NCBI RefSeq assembly: GCF_928381505.1
Contig: NZ_CAKMSJ010000001.1
Coordinates: 62,001 to 126,000 of the forward strand
Length of the DNA stretch: 64,000 nt
Direction of reading: 5' to 3'
DNA from: Rothia endophytica
GTDB lineage: Bacteria; Actinomycetota; Actinomycetes; Actinomycetales; Micrococcaceae
Below the pieces are notes generated by a model. That model was not told the origin of the DNA. It searched no databases and was given only the letters and a program-made list of their open reading frames with translations. Below are positions 17,698-27,357 of this stretch, piece after piece. How positions within the stretch are numbered: position 1 is the stretch's first letter; each line of letters begins with the position of its first letter. The position numbers and the translations under genes are program-made.

Positions 17698-20600
17698 CTA
17701 GCGCTGACGGGCCTGACCCAGTATCTTGGCAATCTTCTCTTCACTGACAAAGCTCTCCAGCGCCTTCTCTTTTCCATCAGCGGCGTAGAAGAAGGAAGCA
17801 CTGATGTTCTCCAGGGGAATCTGGTGCAGGCGAGCGAAACCAATGCGGTAGAGCGCCAACTGAATACCTCTCTTGCTCATCTCCTTGGTGCTGGGTACTC
17901 GCCCGGTCTTCCAGTCCACCAGTTCCCAGGTTTCTTGGCCGTTCTCATCCTGGTAACGGAAGATAGCATCCACTCGGCCGCGCACCGTTACCCCATTGAT
18001 GGGGGTCTCCAGGGGGTACTCGATGGCCCAGGGCGTTAGCTCTGCCCAGCGGCTAGCTAAAAAGTTAGAGCGCAGGGTGGGTAGGTCTAGCTCTTCTGCG
18101 GTGTCATCATCTTCGAAGTCTTCCTCCCCCAAGTCCAGCATGGCGCTCTGACCGTAGTGTTCTTCAACCCAGGTGTGAAAGAGGGTGCCCTGACGGGCTG
18201 CGATGCCGGGGCGCTGGGGCATGGGGCGCTGCAGGTTATCGATGACTGCCTCAGGGTTCTGCGCTAGCTGAACCAGGAGGGAGGCTGAAATGTGCTGGGG
18301 TAGCTCAAACTCTTGGTGATCTGCTGGGGCACACAAGATTTCAAGCAGCAGCCTCGTCTCTTCTTCCCAGTCTTCGATGTCAGCGGTCTCTTGGCCGTTG
18401 CTATCGGTGGCGGCCTGTGCACGAGACAGTTCTCCTGGCTCTAGCCCACCCAGGAACACGTTCTTGGCAGCGCGCTCAACTCTCTGACGCGGGGTGAGCT
18501 GGGGAGCTTCATCTCCGCTCGAGCGCAGCTCCGCGTGAGAAATACCGGATTCACTGACCGCTTCTACCCCGGCGGCCTCCAAATCTTCTAGAGAGGACCA
18601 GCTACGGATTTCTGGCCCGTTAAAGGGGTCAAAGGGCCAGAGGGCTGTGAGTAGGGTGGCTGATTGAGGGTTACCGGCTTCAAGCTGAGCCTCGTCAACA
18701 CGCGCCAGCAGCTGAACGGCGTCCTGGCTATCGCTACCTGCCAGGTCTTGACCTCGGTCTAGTAGCTCTTGCAGGAAGTCTGAGACCTGCCGGGGTTTAG
18801 CCCCGGTACCCTTCCACGCTGAGCTGGTCAGCACCAGGAGAGACCGTGCCCGGGTGAAGCCCACGTAGGCGAGCCGGCGTTCCTCGGCGACACGATGTTC
18901 AATGGCCTGTTCCTTCATGACGCCCATGAACTCGCCGAAGTCCTTAAGGTTCTCAAAGTCATCGCGCCAGGGCGGCAGATAATTGGCGTCACCACGCAGT
19001 GGCCAGGGCAGGGTATCCCCTTTCTTAGTCCAGCGTTCGTCCTTACCATCGGGGAATTCACCGGCAGCTATACCGGGGATATACACGTGGTCCCATTCCA
19101 AACCCTTAGAAGCGTGTACGGTCAGCAACTGCACCGCATCATGGCGCGGCGCTTCCACCACCATATCCAGCCCACCCTCTTCGGCGGCAGCCGCATCAAG
19201 CCAGGCCAAAAAACCGCTGATGCCGCTAGCTGATGCGCCGGTAGCGGTCAGCGAAAAACGCACGGTTTCTTCAGCCTCGTCAGCGTCTAGACCGTTAGCT
19301 GCTGCTAACAGGAGTGCATTGATGCGCGGGGCGCTGGACTCGTAGGTAGCTGCGACCCCATGGAAGGCATCCAGGTGCTGCCGAGCTGCGTGTGAGCGGA
19401 CGCCGGGGCGGGCTGCCAGTTCAATATCCAGTAGCATGGTGCGCTCAATTTCATAGAGCAGGGTAGAGAGGTCATCGGAGGTGAACTGACGCAGGTAGTT
19501 AATTTCTGCTGCTAGTGCCTGCAGACGGCCACGAGCCGCATTCGTCAATGACCGGCCGGTGCGGGGGCTAGCCCAACCCTCAGGGGGCAGGTTTTCAAGA
19601 GCCTCAACCAGCGACGCCCCGTCTGAGGTATCGGGGGCAGCAGAATCTAGAATACGGCGGTAACGTTCATAATCGGTGGTCTGTTCGGCTTCTTTGAGGC
19701 GGGTGATGTCCTGCCTGTTGCTCAGCCCCCGTGAGCGTACCTCATCGAGTTCATCAAGGGTTTCTTGTTCCACGCGCAGGGCAGCCGCCTCACCGGTGAT
19801 ACCAAAACGAATCTCGTACTCGCGCTGCTGTTTGAGTGCCCCCGCCCAGTCAGCGAAGGCCAGCAGGTCGCTGACGCCCAGACGCCAGCGAGCGCCGGAC
19901 AGCAGTCTCATCAGCGCGTCAGAGCGCCCCGGGTCTGAGAGCACCCGCAAGACCGCGACCGTATCAACGATCTCGGGGGTATCCAGCAAACCTCCCAAGC
20001 CAACCACCTGGTAGGGCACGCCCTTGGCTTCGAAGGCGTCCCGCAGGGGTTCCATTTGGGCTCGCTTTTTGCATAGTACCGCCATCGTTGGCATCTCAGC
20101 TAGGGGACGGTGCGCGAAGGGCGCTCGCTGCTGGGCAATTTTTTCAGCGATAACCTCAGCTTCTTCCCGGTCGGTCAGGTACTCCCCTATTTCAACCCGG
20201 CCACTGCCCGGCTCGGGGCGTGGCACGAGGTTGGGCACTTCGATGGAGTGCTGGGAACGAACCCAATAAGGCTGCAGAGCTAGCGGAGCCGCGTTGGCGT
20301 TAGCTGCCGCCAGAATGGCGGTATCGTTACGCCAAGCAACCGTCAGATAGCGGGCGGTGCAGTCGGTGGTGGGGAAAAAGTCATAGAAGCTAAAGAGCTG
20401 ACCGTCTGAGGCGCCACGGAAACCGTAGATGGACTGTTTGGGGTCACCCACTGCCATGACCGGATGTTCTGCAGCACCGTTTCTGGCTCCATACAGATCA
20501 GAGAAGAGCTGCATTTGGGCGTGGGAGGTGTCCTGGAATTCGTCCAAAAGCACCACTGCAAACCGCTCCCGCTCTGTAGAGGCGGCTAGCGGCACCTCCT

Positions 20601-21405
20601 GGGCGATCCGAGCGGCGTAAGCAATAAGGTCACCGTAGTCCATGACCTGCATTCTGCGTTTGACCTGGGAATAGCGCTTCACCAGCTCAGCATAGAAAAT
20701 GCGCAGTTGCAGCCCCTGAACGAGAGTGCGCTGTTCAGCGGTTGCACCCTTACCGGTAGGCTTGCCCAATCCTTGAATTCGGTTAATCTGTTCCTGGCAC
20801 CAGTCACTCACCTGCTCCGGGGTCACCAGGTGCTCAGCGCACTCCCCCGAGAGCTGCAAGACCGACTTCACCATGGATGATTTTGCCACCTCTTTTTCAG
20901 GCAGCTTTCCATCGTAGTGTTCGACCAACTGCGCCACCAACTGCCAGGCCTGAGCGCCGCCCAACATCTGCGCGTCGTCCTCAATACCGATGCGCAAACC
21001 GTAGGCGGCCACCAGAGAATTTGCGTAGGAGTGATAGGTCGACACTACGGGGTCGCCTACCGGCTCGTCCTGCGCACCCGGAGCCTGGCGCACCAGGTTC
21101 TGGCGGCGCAACTCTTCTAGGCGCCCGCGCATACGCTCGCGTAGCTCACCGGCGGCCTTACGGGTGAAGGTAACGCCTAGCACCTGGTCAGCACGCACCA
21201 GCCCATTAGCCACCAGCCAGACCACCCGATCCACCATGGTCGCTGTTTTTCCCGAACCTGCACCAGCCACCACCAGACGCGGAGTGAGCGGTGCTGAGAT
21301 AATCTCGGACTGTTCGGGGGTAGGGCGGGGCCGGCCCAGGGCATCAGCAATCTGCTCCGGAGTCAGGTAGGGGTGCTGGCTATCAGGGAGTGAAGTAGTC
21401 ATCAT
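17698..21405 (-). CDS. adnB: AdnB-type UvrD/RecB-like helicase-nuclease subunit
   Basis: The 1235-residue protein starts with an SF1A helicase (Walker A VVAGAGSGKT near residue 45; LLDEFQDTSHAQ; VGDPKQSIYGFRG; TVHASKGLEWDHV; RRLAYVGFTRARSLL) and ends with a RecB-type PD-(D/E)xK nuclease (FHTWVEEHYG, VRGRVDAIF, ELVDWKTG and QLALYRIG). AdnAB is the actinobacterial counterpart of RecBCD/AddAB: it resects double-strand breaks. ATG 21405 is preferred over the more upstream in-frame start because its AAGGATCAAG ribosome site overlaps the adnA stop codon (8-base gap), indicating translational coupling. Confidence 0.92.
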   Translation of the reverse strand: MMTTSLPDSQHPYLTPEQIADALGRPRPTPEQSEIISAPLTPRLVVAGAGSGKTATMVDRVVWLVANGLVRADQVLGVTFTRKAAGELRERMRGRLEELRRQNLVRQAPGAQDEPVGDPVVSTYHSYANSLVAAYGLRIGIEDDAQMLGGAQAWQLVAQLVEHYDGKLPEKEVAKSSMVKSVLQLSGECAEHLVTPEQVSDWCQEQINRIQGLGKPTGKGATAEQRTLVQGLQLRIFYAELVKRYSQVKRRMQVMDYGDLIAYAARIAQEVPLAASTERERFAVVLLDEFQDTSHAQMQLFSDLYGARNGAAEHPVMAVGDPKQSIYGFRGASDGQLFSFYDFFPTTDCTARYLTVAWRNDTAILAAANANAAPLALQPYWVRSQHSIEVPNLVPRPEPGSGRVEIGEYLTDREEAEVIAEKIAQQRAPFAHRPLAEMPTMAVLCKKRAQMEPLRDAFEAKGVPYQVVGLGGLLDTPEIVDTVAVLRVLSDPGRSDALMRLLSGARWRLGVSDLLAFADWAGALKQQREYEIRFGITGEAAALRVEQETLDELDEVRSRGLSNRQDITRLKEAEQTTDYERYRRILDSAAPDTSDGASLVEALENLPPEGWASPRTGRSLTNAARGRLQALAAEINYLRQFTSDDLSTLLYEIERTMLLDIELAARPGVRSHAARQHLDAFHGVAATYESSAPRINALLLAAANGLDADEAEETVRFSLTATGASASGISGFLAWLDAAAAEEGGLDMVVEAPRHDAVQLLTVHASKGLEWDHVYIPGIAAGEFPDGKDERWTKKGDTLPWPLRGDANYLPPWRDDFENLKDFGEFMGVMKEQAIEHRVAEERRLAYVGFTRARSLLVLTSSAWKGTGAKPRQVSDFLQELLDRGQDLAGSDSQDAVQLLARVDEAQLEAGNPQSATLLTALWPFDPFNGPEIRSWSSLEDLEAAGVEAVSESGISHAELRSSGDEAPQLTPRQRVERAAKNVFLGGLEPGELSRAQAATDSNGQETADIEDWEEETRLLLEILCAPADHQEFELPQHISASLLVQLAQNPEAVIDNLQRPMPQRPGIAARQGTLFHTWVEEHYGQSAMLDLGEEDFEDDDTAEELDLPTLRSNFLASRWAELTPWAIEYPLETPINGVTVRGRVDAIFRYQDENGQETWELVDWKTGRVPSTKEMSKRGIQLALYRIGFARLHQIPLENISASFFYAADGKEKALESFVSEEKIAKILGQARQR

Positions 21406-21413
21406 CTTGATCC

Positions 21414-24400
21414 TTAGAGGGCCGAGCGAGCGGTCAGTTGCCTGCCGCGGGAGCATAGCGGGCAGATATCGGGCAGGGCGCAGCCAATACCAAAGGCGCC
21501 GCCACCGGCATGACGAGCTTGTAGTTGCTCACCAGCAATGAGTTCTGCAGCCCGGTTAATGAGTTCTACTGCCCATGCGCTATCAGTATCGAGGGGAGCC
21601 TGCGCCTGTTCACCGTAGCTCTTAGTGCTGTCGCCAATCTGTAGCAGTAGGGCACCGCCGGAGAGCTCGCGCAGACCGGTAAATTCGAGAGTTTTTCGGC
21701 TAACAGAGCCGCCAGGACGCTGGTCAGAAGACTGCTCTTGCCCTGCTTGGTCCTGTGTGAGGGCCTCTTGCATGAGCTGGCCAGCGCCTGCTTCGAGAGC
21801 CACCTGGTAGGCAGCGAGCTGGGGGTGTTTTTCAAGGTCAGCTTTAGAGGGCTTAGACTTACCAGTTTTGAGGTCAATAATGATGAACCGCCCTAACTGG
21901 TCTTTCTCGATGCGGTCAACCCGGCCCGAAAGCAGGGCGTCCCGGGCAGGGCCCGGCACCAGAACGGTAAAGGAACCTTCAACTCCCACGAGTTCGCGCC
22001 CCTTACCGGGCAGTTCAGCCACGTAGCTGGCGAACTTTGAGACCATCTGCTCAGCCCGTTCGATGGTCTTGCGGCTCTCCCAGGTGTCTGGTAACCCCAG
22101 GGTGGGGAGCCGTCGGTGAAGCTCCTCTCGCAACTGGTGGCCAGGGGCATCCGGGAAGTCCTCACAAATAGAGTGAATAAGTGTGCCTAAGGAACGTGAT
22201 GCGTCTGTAGCAGCTTCAGCTTTAGAGGCTGAGACGAACCAGTCTAGAGGTGAGCGGTGGATCTTCTCTAGTTGGGACGGCGAAATCGGCACCGGTCCGT
22301 CCCCCTCGAAGGCAGGGGTTGAAGACGATAGCGGTAAAAGGCCCCACCAATGAGCAGGGTTTACGCCGGGTAAGACCAGACCAGCGGTGTTCTCTGTGTT
22401 ACTCAGGCGGTTGAGCAAGCGGGCCGCGGCGTCTGCCTTGCTGGGCGAGATGTGCTGGCTTTCAGCCCACTGACGCAACTCCGCAATCAGTGAGCGCAGA
22501 GTCATGGGGCGGCGCACCTCGGTGTTGGACCGTTCGCCGCCGGGGGCCGGGGCGAAGATATCGAGCAGTTCGCTGGCTGCCTCATCGGCGGACGAGACCG
22601 CCGTGCAGACCACGCGGTAGCTGGCACGGGAGACGGCAGTGGAGAACATGCGGAACTCATCAAAGCGGGTTTCTTTGAGACGTTCTAGCAGCCGCCCGGG
22701 ACCATAGGCAGCGCCGGTCGCCAGATCAACCAGATCTTGGGTTCCTAGCAGAGAACCACGCACGGTGGTGTTAGGCCAGGTGCCTTCTTGCAAGCCAGCA
22801 ATGTAGACCGTCTCCCACTGCCTGCCGGCGGCCAAGGCTGGGGTCATAATTTCTACTGCATCTCGGTTGCCAGTGCGTTCTGCCAGGGTATCCATGGGCA
22901 GGTCTTGGGCATCAATGTAGGTGAGGAACTGCTCGGCAGTGGCACCGGGCATCTGGTCGGTGTAGCGTTCTGCGGCCTCAAAGAGCCCAATCATAGCGTC
23001 AATATCACGGTTAGCACGATCTGCAGCTGTTCCGGTACCAGCGGCTAGTTTCTTCCATTCAGCGGCTAGACCGGACGCCTCCCAGAGCGCCCAAAGCACT
23101 GTTTCAGCGGTCGCACCCGGTTGATCCAGTGCGATATTGCCTGCTTTGAGGACAGATGCCAGTCTGCTAGCGGCCCTACCCGCCCCGCTGGTGGGTAGCA
23201 GCTCGGGGTGAATCAGGGCTTCAACCAAAAGCTCATCGCTGTTACGCCCCCTCCCTGCTCGCAGATCAGCGGCCCGTAGATGCTGACGCAGACGGCGAAT
23301 TTCAGCGGTGCTGGCTCCACCCAGACGAGAAGTGAGCAGAGACAGCGCTGTATCAACCCCCAGCCCCCAAGCAGAACCCGGCGCCGGGGTGAAGGGTGAG
23401 ACTTCTCCCGTTTCGGTCAGTTGGTTCTGCTCTTCAGCCGGTCCCTTGTCCTTTGCTTGAACGGTCTTAGGGGCTTCTCCCAGCGACCTGGTGTGCAGCA
23501 GGAGCCCTAGAGCATCGAGGAAGGGGCGAGCTGCCGGTTCATCGCGCACCGGGGTGATAGAAGCTGCTGTTTGCACGGGTACACCCAAACCGGTAAGCGC
23601 CCTCTTGATACGAGTGACATCGGAACCGTTGCGCACAATGATGGCAGAGCGTCGGTAGGATCTACCCCGGTAGAGGTGGTCCTCTAAAATCATCTGCCCC
23701 AGCAGGCGGCTCTCGTGCTGGGCACTTTCTACGGTCAGCCCCAAAACCGCCGGGTGAGGATCCGCCGCTTTTTCAGGGTCAAGTAGGGCGCCGTCGTCCC
23801 CCAGATGAAGCAAAGCCTGATCGCCTTCAACCTGCCGTGAAGTAAACGAAAGCTGACGCGGGTGCACCGCACCGGGGACGGCGGGCAGGCGGCTAACAAG
23901 TGCCGCCCAGCTGCTAGCCACGGCCTCTGGCATTCGGTAAGAGACCGTGAGTTGCTCTTGAACCAGCTCCCCCATCATGTCACCCAGCCCAGATGCTAGC
24001 TGAGGCACCGCACCGCGGAAGCCCTGCACCACTGTATCTGTGCAACAGGTCAAAATGACACGGGGAGCGGCAGTAAAGGCTGCGGCAAGTTGCTCTGCGG
24101 CGTGCTCGCCCAGCCCCTGCACCGAGCTGCGGCTACGGCTCAACAGATCATCCAGCGACCTCCCCGCCAGGGCAGAGAGAAGCCGATAAATAGAAGGAGT
24201 CAGCTCCTGCACATCATCCACTAGCACCACATCGAACCGAGACCGTTCGGCCGCCAAAAACTCAGGGTTAGCCAGCAGAACCTTAACAGCCTCATGAATA
24301 AGGGCAGCGGGGTCAAAGGCCTGGGGCGCTCGCAGGGCACGAATCTGCCGGTACTCGGCATAAAGCTTGCCCACCGCCATCCATTCAGGGCGCCCTGCCT

Positions 24401-24911
24401 GCTGCCCCAGCTGCTGCACCGCCTCGGCTGAGAGGTCGTGTTCTGCCAGGCGGTCAAAGAAATCTCGCACCTCGTGCCTAAAACCCCTGGTGTCAAGAGC
24501 CTCACGCAGATCCTGGGGCCAGGTCAGGCTAGTACCATGCCCCTGCTGGTGGCCCTCAAGAAGTTCTCTAATCAGTACATCCTGCTCGGGGCCGCTCAAA
24601 AGTTTGGGGGAAAATTCGACCCCCGGCAGGTAGCCCTGCACATGGGCCCGGCGCAGAAGATCGAAGGCGTAGGCCTGCCAGGCTCGCACCGGAGCGGTAG
24701 AAACCGTGGCTGAGATACGCGATGAAAGCTCCTCGCGGAAGCGGGTGGCAGAGACACGCGAAGGGGTCAGCACCAGCAGGCGGGCAGGGTCAGCGCCGCC
24801 GTCCAAAAACTCCTGGGCTGCGCGTAGCAGACGCTCGGTCTTACCCGTGCCCGGCGCGCCCAAGAGAAGACGGGCAGGTGTCTGTGCCCCCAGAAGGTGT
24901 TCAGCGGTCAT
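21414..24911 (-). CDS. adnA: AdnA-type helicase-nuclease subunit
   Basis: The 1165-residue partner of AdnB carries Walker A LLGAPGTGKT near residue 20, VVLVDDVQELTP as Walker B, and a C-terminal RecB-like nuclease with LGTLIHSICEDFP, LSGRVDRIEKDQ and IIIDLKTGKSKP followed by PQLAAYQVAL. The divergent helicase motifs and APGTGKT P-loop resemble the AdnA subunit, which in mycobacteria contributes nuclease activity while AdnB is the principal motor. GGAGAG lies 7 bases before the ATG. adnA-adnB order is as in mycobacteria (Rv3202c-Rv3201c). The 121 bases upstream separate it from a divergent exonuclease gene; no LexA/SOS box was recognised there. Confidence 0.9.
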   Translation of the reverse strand: MTAEHLLGAQTPARLLLGAPGTGKTERLLRAAQEFLDGGADPARLLVLTPSRVSATRFREELSSRISATVSTAPVRAWQAYAFDLLRRAHVQGYLPGVEFSPKLLSGPEQDVLIRELLEGHQQGHGTSLTWPQDLREALDTRGFRHEVRDFFDRLAEHDLSAEAVQQLGQQAGRPEWMAVGKLYAEYRQIRALRAPQAFDPAALIHEAVKVLLANPEFLAAERSRFDVVLVDDVQELTPSIYRLLSALAGRSLDDLLSRSRSSVQGLGEHAAEQLAAAFTAAPRVILTCCTDTVVQGFRGAVPQLASGLGDMMGELVQEQLTVSYRMPEAVASSWAALVSRLPAVPGAVHPRQLSFTSRQVEGDQALLHLGDDGALLDPEKAADPHPAVLGLTVESAQHESRLLGQMILEDHLYRGRSYRRSAIIVRNGSDVTRIKRALTGLGVPVQTAASITPVRDEPAARPFLDALGLLLHTRSLGEAPKTVQAKDKGPAEEQNQLTETGEVSPFTPAPGSAWGLGVDTALSLLTSRLGGASTAEIRRLRQHLRAADLRAGRGRNSDELLVEALIHPELLPTSGAGRAASRLASVLKAGNIALDQPGATAETVLWALWEASGLAAEWKKLAAGTGTAADRANRDIDAMIGLFEAAERYTDQMPGATAEQFLTYIDAQDLPMDTLAERTGNRDAVEIMTPALAAGRQWETVYIAGLQEGTWPNTTVRGSLLGTQDLVDLATGAAYGPGRLLERLKETRFDEFRMFSTAVSRASYRVVCTAVSSADEAASELLDIFAPAPGGERSNTEVRRPMTLRSLIAELRQWAESQHISPSKADAAARLLNRLSNTENTAGLVLPGVNPAHWWGLLPLSSSTPAFEGDGPVPISPSQLEKIHRSPLDWFVSASKAEAATDASRSLGTLIHSICEDFPDAPGHQLREELHRRLPTLGLPDTWESRKTIERAEQMVSKFASYVAELPGKGRELVGVEGSFTVLVPGPARDALLSGRVDRIEKDQLGRFIIIDLKTGKSKPSKADLEKHPQLAAYQVALEAGAGQLMQEALTQDQAGQEQSSDQRPGGSVSRKTLEFTGLRELSGGALLLQIGDSTKSYGEQAQAPLDTDSAWAVELINRAAELIAGEQLQARHAGGGAFGIGCALPDICPLCSRGRQLTARSAL

Positions 24912-25032
24912 CGGTAGCTCTCCTTTGGCTCTACCCCATCATTTCATCACAGGGGTCTGACACTTTAAGCATTGTGCGCTCAAGGGCAGAAAATATTTTT
25001 TATCACCTCCTGCCAGCGGCTACTATCGAGGT

Positions 25033-25722
25033 ATGACTTCATGGACAGACCTGCCCCGCGCCACCTTCGACCTTGAAACCACCGGCGTTGACCCCGCAAC
25101 CGCTCGTATTGTCACCGCCTCCCTGGTCTTGGTGGACGCCGACGGTCAGGTATTGCGCGCCGGTGAGTGGCTAGCTGACCCGGGCATTGAAATTCCAGCC
25201 CCAGCAGCCGCGGTACACGGAATCACCACCGAATACGCCCGTGAACACGGTCAGCCTGCGGCCAAAGTAGCCTATGAGGTGGCTATGGCGCTGGGCGGTC
25301 TCTTCGCGGATGGGGTGCCCGTGATTGCTTTCAACGCTTCCTACGATTTCTCGGTCATGCATCACGAGCTAGCCCGCTATGACTACCCGCCACTGACCTG
25401 CTACCCCGTGCTGGACCCCCTGGTCATCAACAAGCACGTGCACAAGTTCAAGAAGGGCAAGCGCACCCTAGAAGTCCTCGCCGGTGAGTACGGCGTAGAA
25501 CTTGAAAACGCTCACACTTCAAAGGACGACGCTCTGGCCGCCGAGCGTCTGTTGACCGCCATGAGCCTGGAATACGACGAGATTGAGCAACCTGCCGCTG
25601 ACCTGCACAAAGCCCAAATTACCTGGGCTGCTGAGCAGGCCAAAGAGCTGCAGGAATACTTTGACCGCATTGGCAAACAGGCTGACATTAGCGGTGAATG
25701 GCCGGTGCGTACCGGCGAGTAG
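25033..25722 (+). CDS. DnaQ-like 3'-5' exonuclease (DEDDh family)
   Basis: The 229-residue protein contains the three exonuclease motifs: ATFDLETTGVDP (ExoI, residues 10-21), VIAFNASYDFSVMHHEL (ExoII, about 97-113) and HTSKDDALAAERLL (ExoIII with the DEDDh His and Asp, about 161-174). Such proteins act as free-standing proofreading or RNA/DNA trimming exonucleases. It lacks helicase or BRCT additions. Position next to adnA is suggestive of a DNA-repair role, but only as inference. It precedes the ThrE-type exporter gene by 40 bases, so the two may be cotranscribed. Confidence 0.88.
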   Translation: MTSWTDLPRATFDLETTGVDPATARIVTASLVLVDADGQVLRAGEWLADPGIEIPAPAAAVHGITTEYAREHGQPAAKVAYEVAMALGGLFADGVPVIAFNASYDFSVMHHELARYDYPPLTCYPVLDPLVINKHVHKFKKGKRTLEVLAGEYGVELENAHTSKDDALAAERLLTAMSLEYDEIEQPAADLHKAQITWAAEQAKELQEYFDRIGKQADISGEWPVRTGE

Positions 25723-25762
25723 GATTAAAGACGCACATCCTTCTTAGACCTGTGAGGGCACC

Positions 25763-27094
25763 ATGAACGACACCATCAGCGCCGCCTATAGGGGTTCAAA
25801 CCCCAGCGAGCACCGTCTGCTGATGGACCAGTCAGCAGTAGTGATGAAACTGGGTCTGTTGCTCATGCAGTCTGGGGCCTCTGCCTACAGGGTTAAATCT
25901 TCCATGTCACGCCTTGCAAGAGCAGTGGGGCTGGATGAGCACCACGCCCAAATTAGCTTTACCGAAATCTCTACGACCTCTTATTCGGGGAACAACTTTC
26001 GCACCGAGGTCGCCGAGACTCGTATCAAAGGCATTAACGCCTTCAAAATTGATGTACTGGGTGACTTTGTTTCATCCCTACCCGAGCACATCAGCCCGAT
26101 ACAGGCCAGCGCTACCCTGGATCGCATCGGCGCGGAAAAGCCCATCTACCCTCCCTGTCTCCTAGCCCTAGCAGCTGCTTTTGCCTGCGCAGGCTTTGCC
26201 TTCCTTAACCGGGGCGGCATCATCGAGTGCGCTGTAGTTCTGCTCGCTGCCTTCGCTGGCCAGCTACTACGCTCCACGCTAGCGCACAAGGGAATGAACC
26301 ATGCAGCAGTCTGGTTACTGTGTGGCCTTTTGTCAGCGGGCCTTTATGTGGGTGTTATGAACGCCCTCATTGCCCCTGGGTTCATTGGCGATAACCACCT
26401 GGTGGGCTTTATATCATCGGTGCTCTACTTGGTGCCCGGCTTTCCTCTGGTGACCGGGCTCTTAGATCTTTTCCGCATGGATTTTGCCGCCGGTATCAAC
26501 CGGCTAACCTACGTCATGCTGCTGCTGGTTTCAGCTTCCTGCGCTGTCTGGCTGGTCTCCACGGCCTTTGACCTGCCCTTAGAGCAGGCAGCGTCACCTC
26601 ATATCGCCACCTGGCTGCTAGTGCTGGCGCAGGTGGTGGCGTCCTTCATCGCCGCTTTCGGCTTCGCCATGCTCTTCTCGGCTTCCCCTCTTGCCTGCTT
26701 CTGGGCCGGAGTAATAGCGGCTGGAGTAAACCCGGCGCGTATCTGGTTGGTGGAGACGGGGTGGGCACCCCACCTGGCAGTTGCTACCGCTGTTTTCGCT
26801 GCAGGAGTGCTGTCTGAGATTCTTGCCCCTGCTTTTGGACGCCGCGTCTCCCGCGTCTCCCTCTCGGTGCCGGCGGTTGTGACCATGGTTCCGGGTGTCA
26901 GTTTTTATATGTCGATGGCACATTTCTCCAACGGAAATATCTCCGCGGCTCTCGAGAGCTTTGTGCAGGTGCTCTTTATTTTCATGGCGCTGGGCATGGG
27001 CTTGGCCTTCTCACGCCTGCTCATGGACCCCGACTGGCGCTATGACCGCGACACCCAGGACGTCGCCAGTCTGCCGACCGGGCATACCCGCTAG
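25763..27094 (+). CDS. ThrE-type threonine/serine exporter family protein
   Basis: The 443-residue protein has a soluble N-terminal domain with the family sequence LLMQSGASAYRVKSSMSRLA and ISFTEISTTSYSGN (DUF1212, about 25-85), then about ten hydrophobic segments (from roughly residue 135 to 430). In Corynebacterium ThrE exports L-threonine and L-serine using the proton gradient; here N- and C-halves are fused in one protein as in that species. ATG 25763 has GTGAGGGCACC just upstream. It ends 264 bases before hemL, with which it converges. Confidence 0.87.
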   Translation: MNDTISAAYRGSNPSEHRLLMDQSAVVMKLGLLLMQSGASAYRVKSSMSRLARAVGLDEHHAQISFTEISTTSYSGNNFRTEVAETRIKGINAFKIDVLGDFVSSLPEHISPIQASATLDRIGAEKPIYPPCLLALAAAFACAGFAFLNRGGIIECAVVLLAAFAGQLLRSTLAHKGMNHAAVWLLCGLLSAGLYVGVMNALIAPGFIGDNHLVGFISSVLYLVPGFPLVTGLLDLFRMDFAAGINRLTYVMLLLVSASCAVWLVSTAFDLPLEQAASPHIATWLLVLAQVVASFIAAFGFAMLFSASPLACFWAGVIAAGVNPARIWLVETGWAPHLAVATAVFAAGVLSEILAPAFGRRVSRVSLSVPAVVTMVPGVSFYMSMAHFSNGNISAALESFVQVLFIFMALGMGLAFSRLLMDPDWRYDRDTQDVASLPTGHTR

Positions 27095-27261
27095 GCTTCC
27101 AACCCCCTAAGATAAGGATTGTTGGAGAGCAAGTAAAAACCCGGCGCCTTTCGACGTGCCCCGGCAGAATCAGACCGATACATCGCATCACATGAACCCA
27201 AATTTTCCCAAAACCGTGTAATCCTTCACTCACAATCTCACAGAGGTTAGTGATTTTAATA

Positions 27262-27320
27262 AGTAGACGCACCTACTTCTTGCCAGCAAGTGAGCTGAGT
27301 AAGAAGCAGGTGCGTCTACT
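27262..27320. terminator. 20-bp hairpin between thrE-like gene and hemL
   Basis: AGTAGACGCACCTACTTCTT (27262-27281) and AAGAAGCAGGTGCGTCTACT (27301-27320) form a 20-bp stem with a single A-C mismatch that becomes a G-U pair in minus-strand RNA; the loop is 19 nt. It is 37 bases after the hemL stop and probably ends the haem operon. The rest of 27095-27357 shows no coding frame. Confidence 0.8.
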
Positions 27321-27357
27321 GTGTTGTGGGGTTGAAAGGGGCTAGGCCTCTCCCCTC

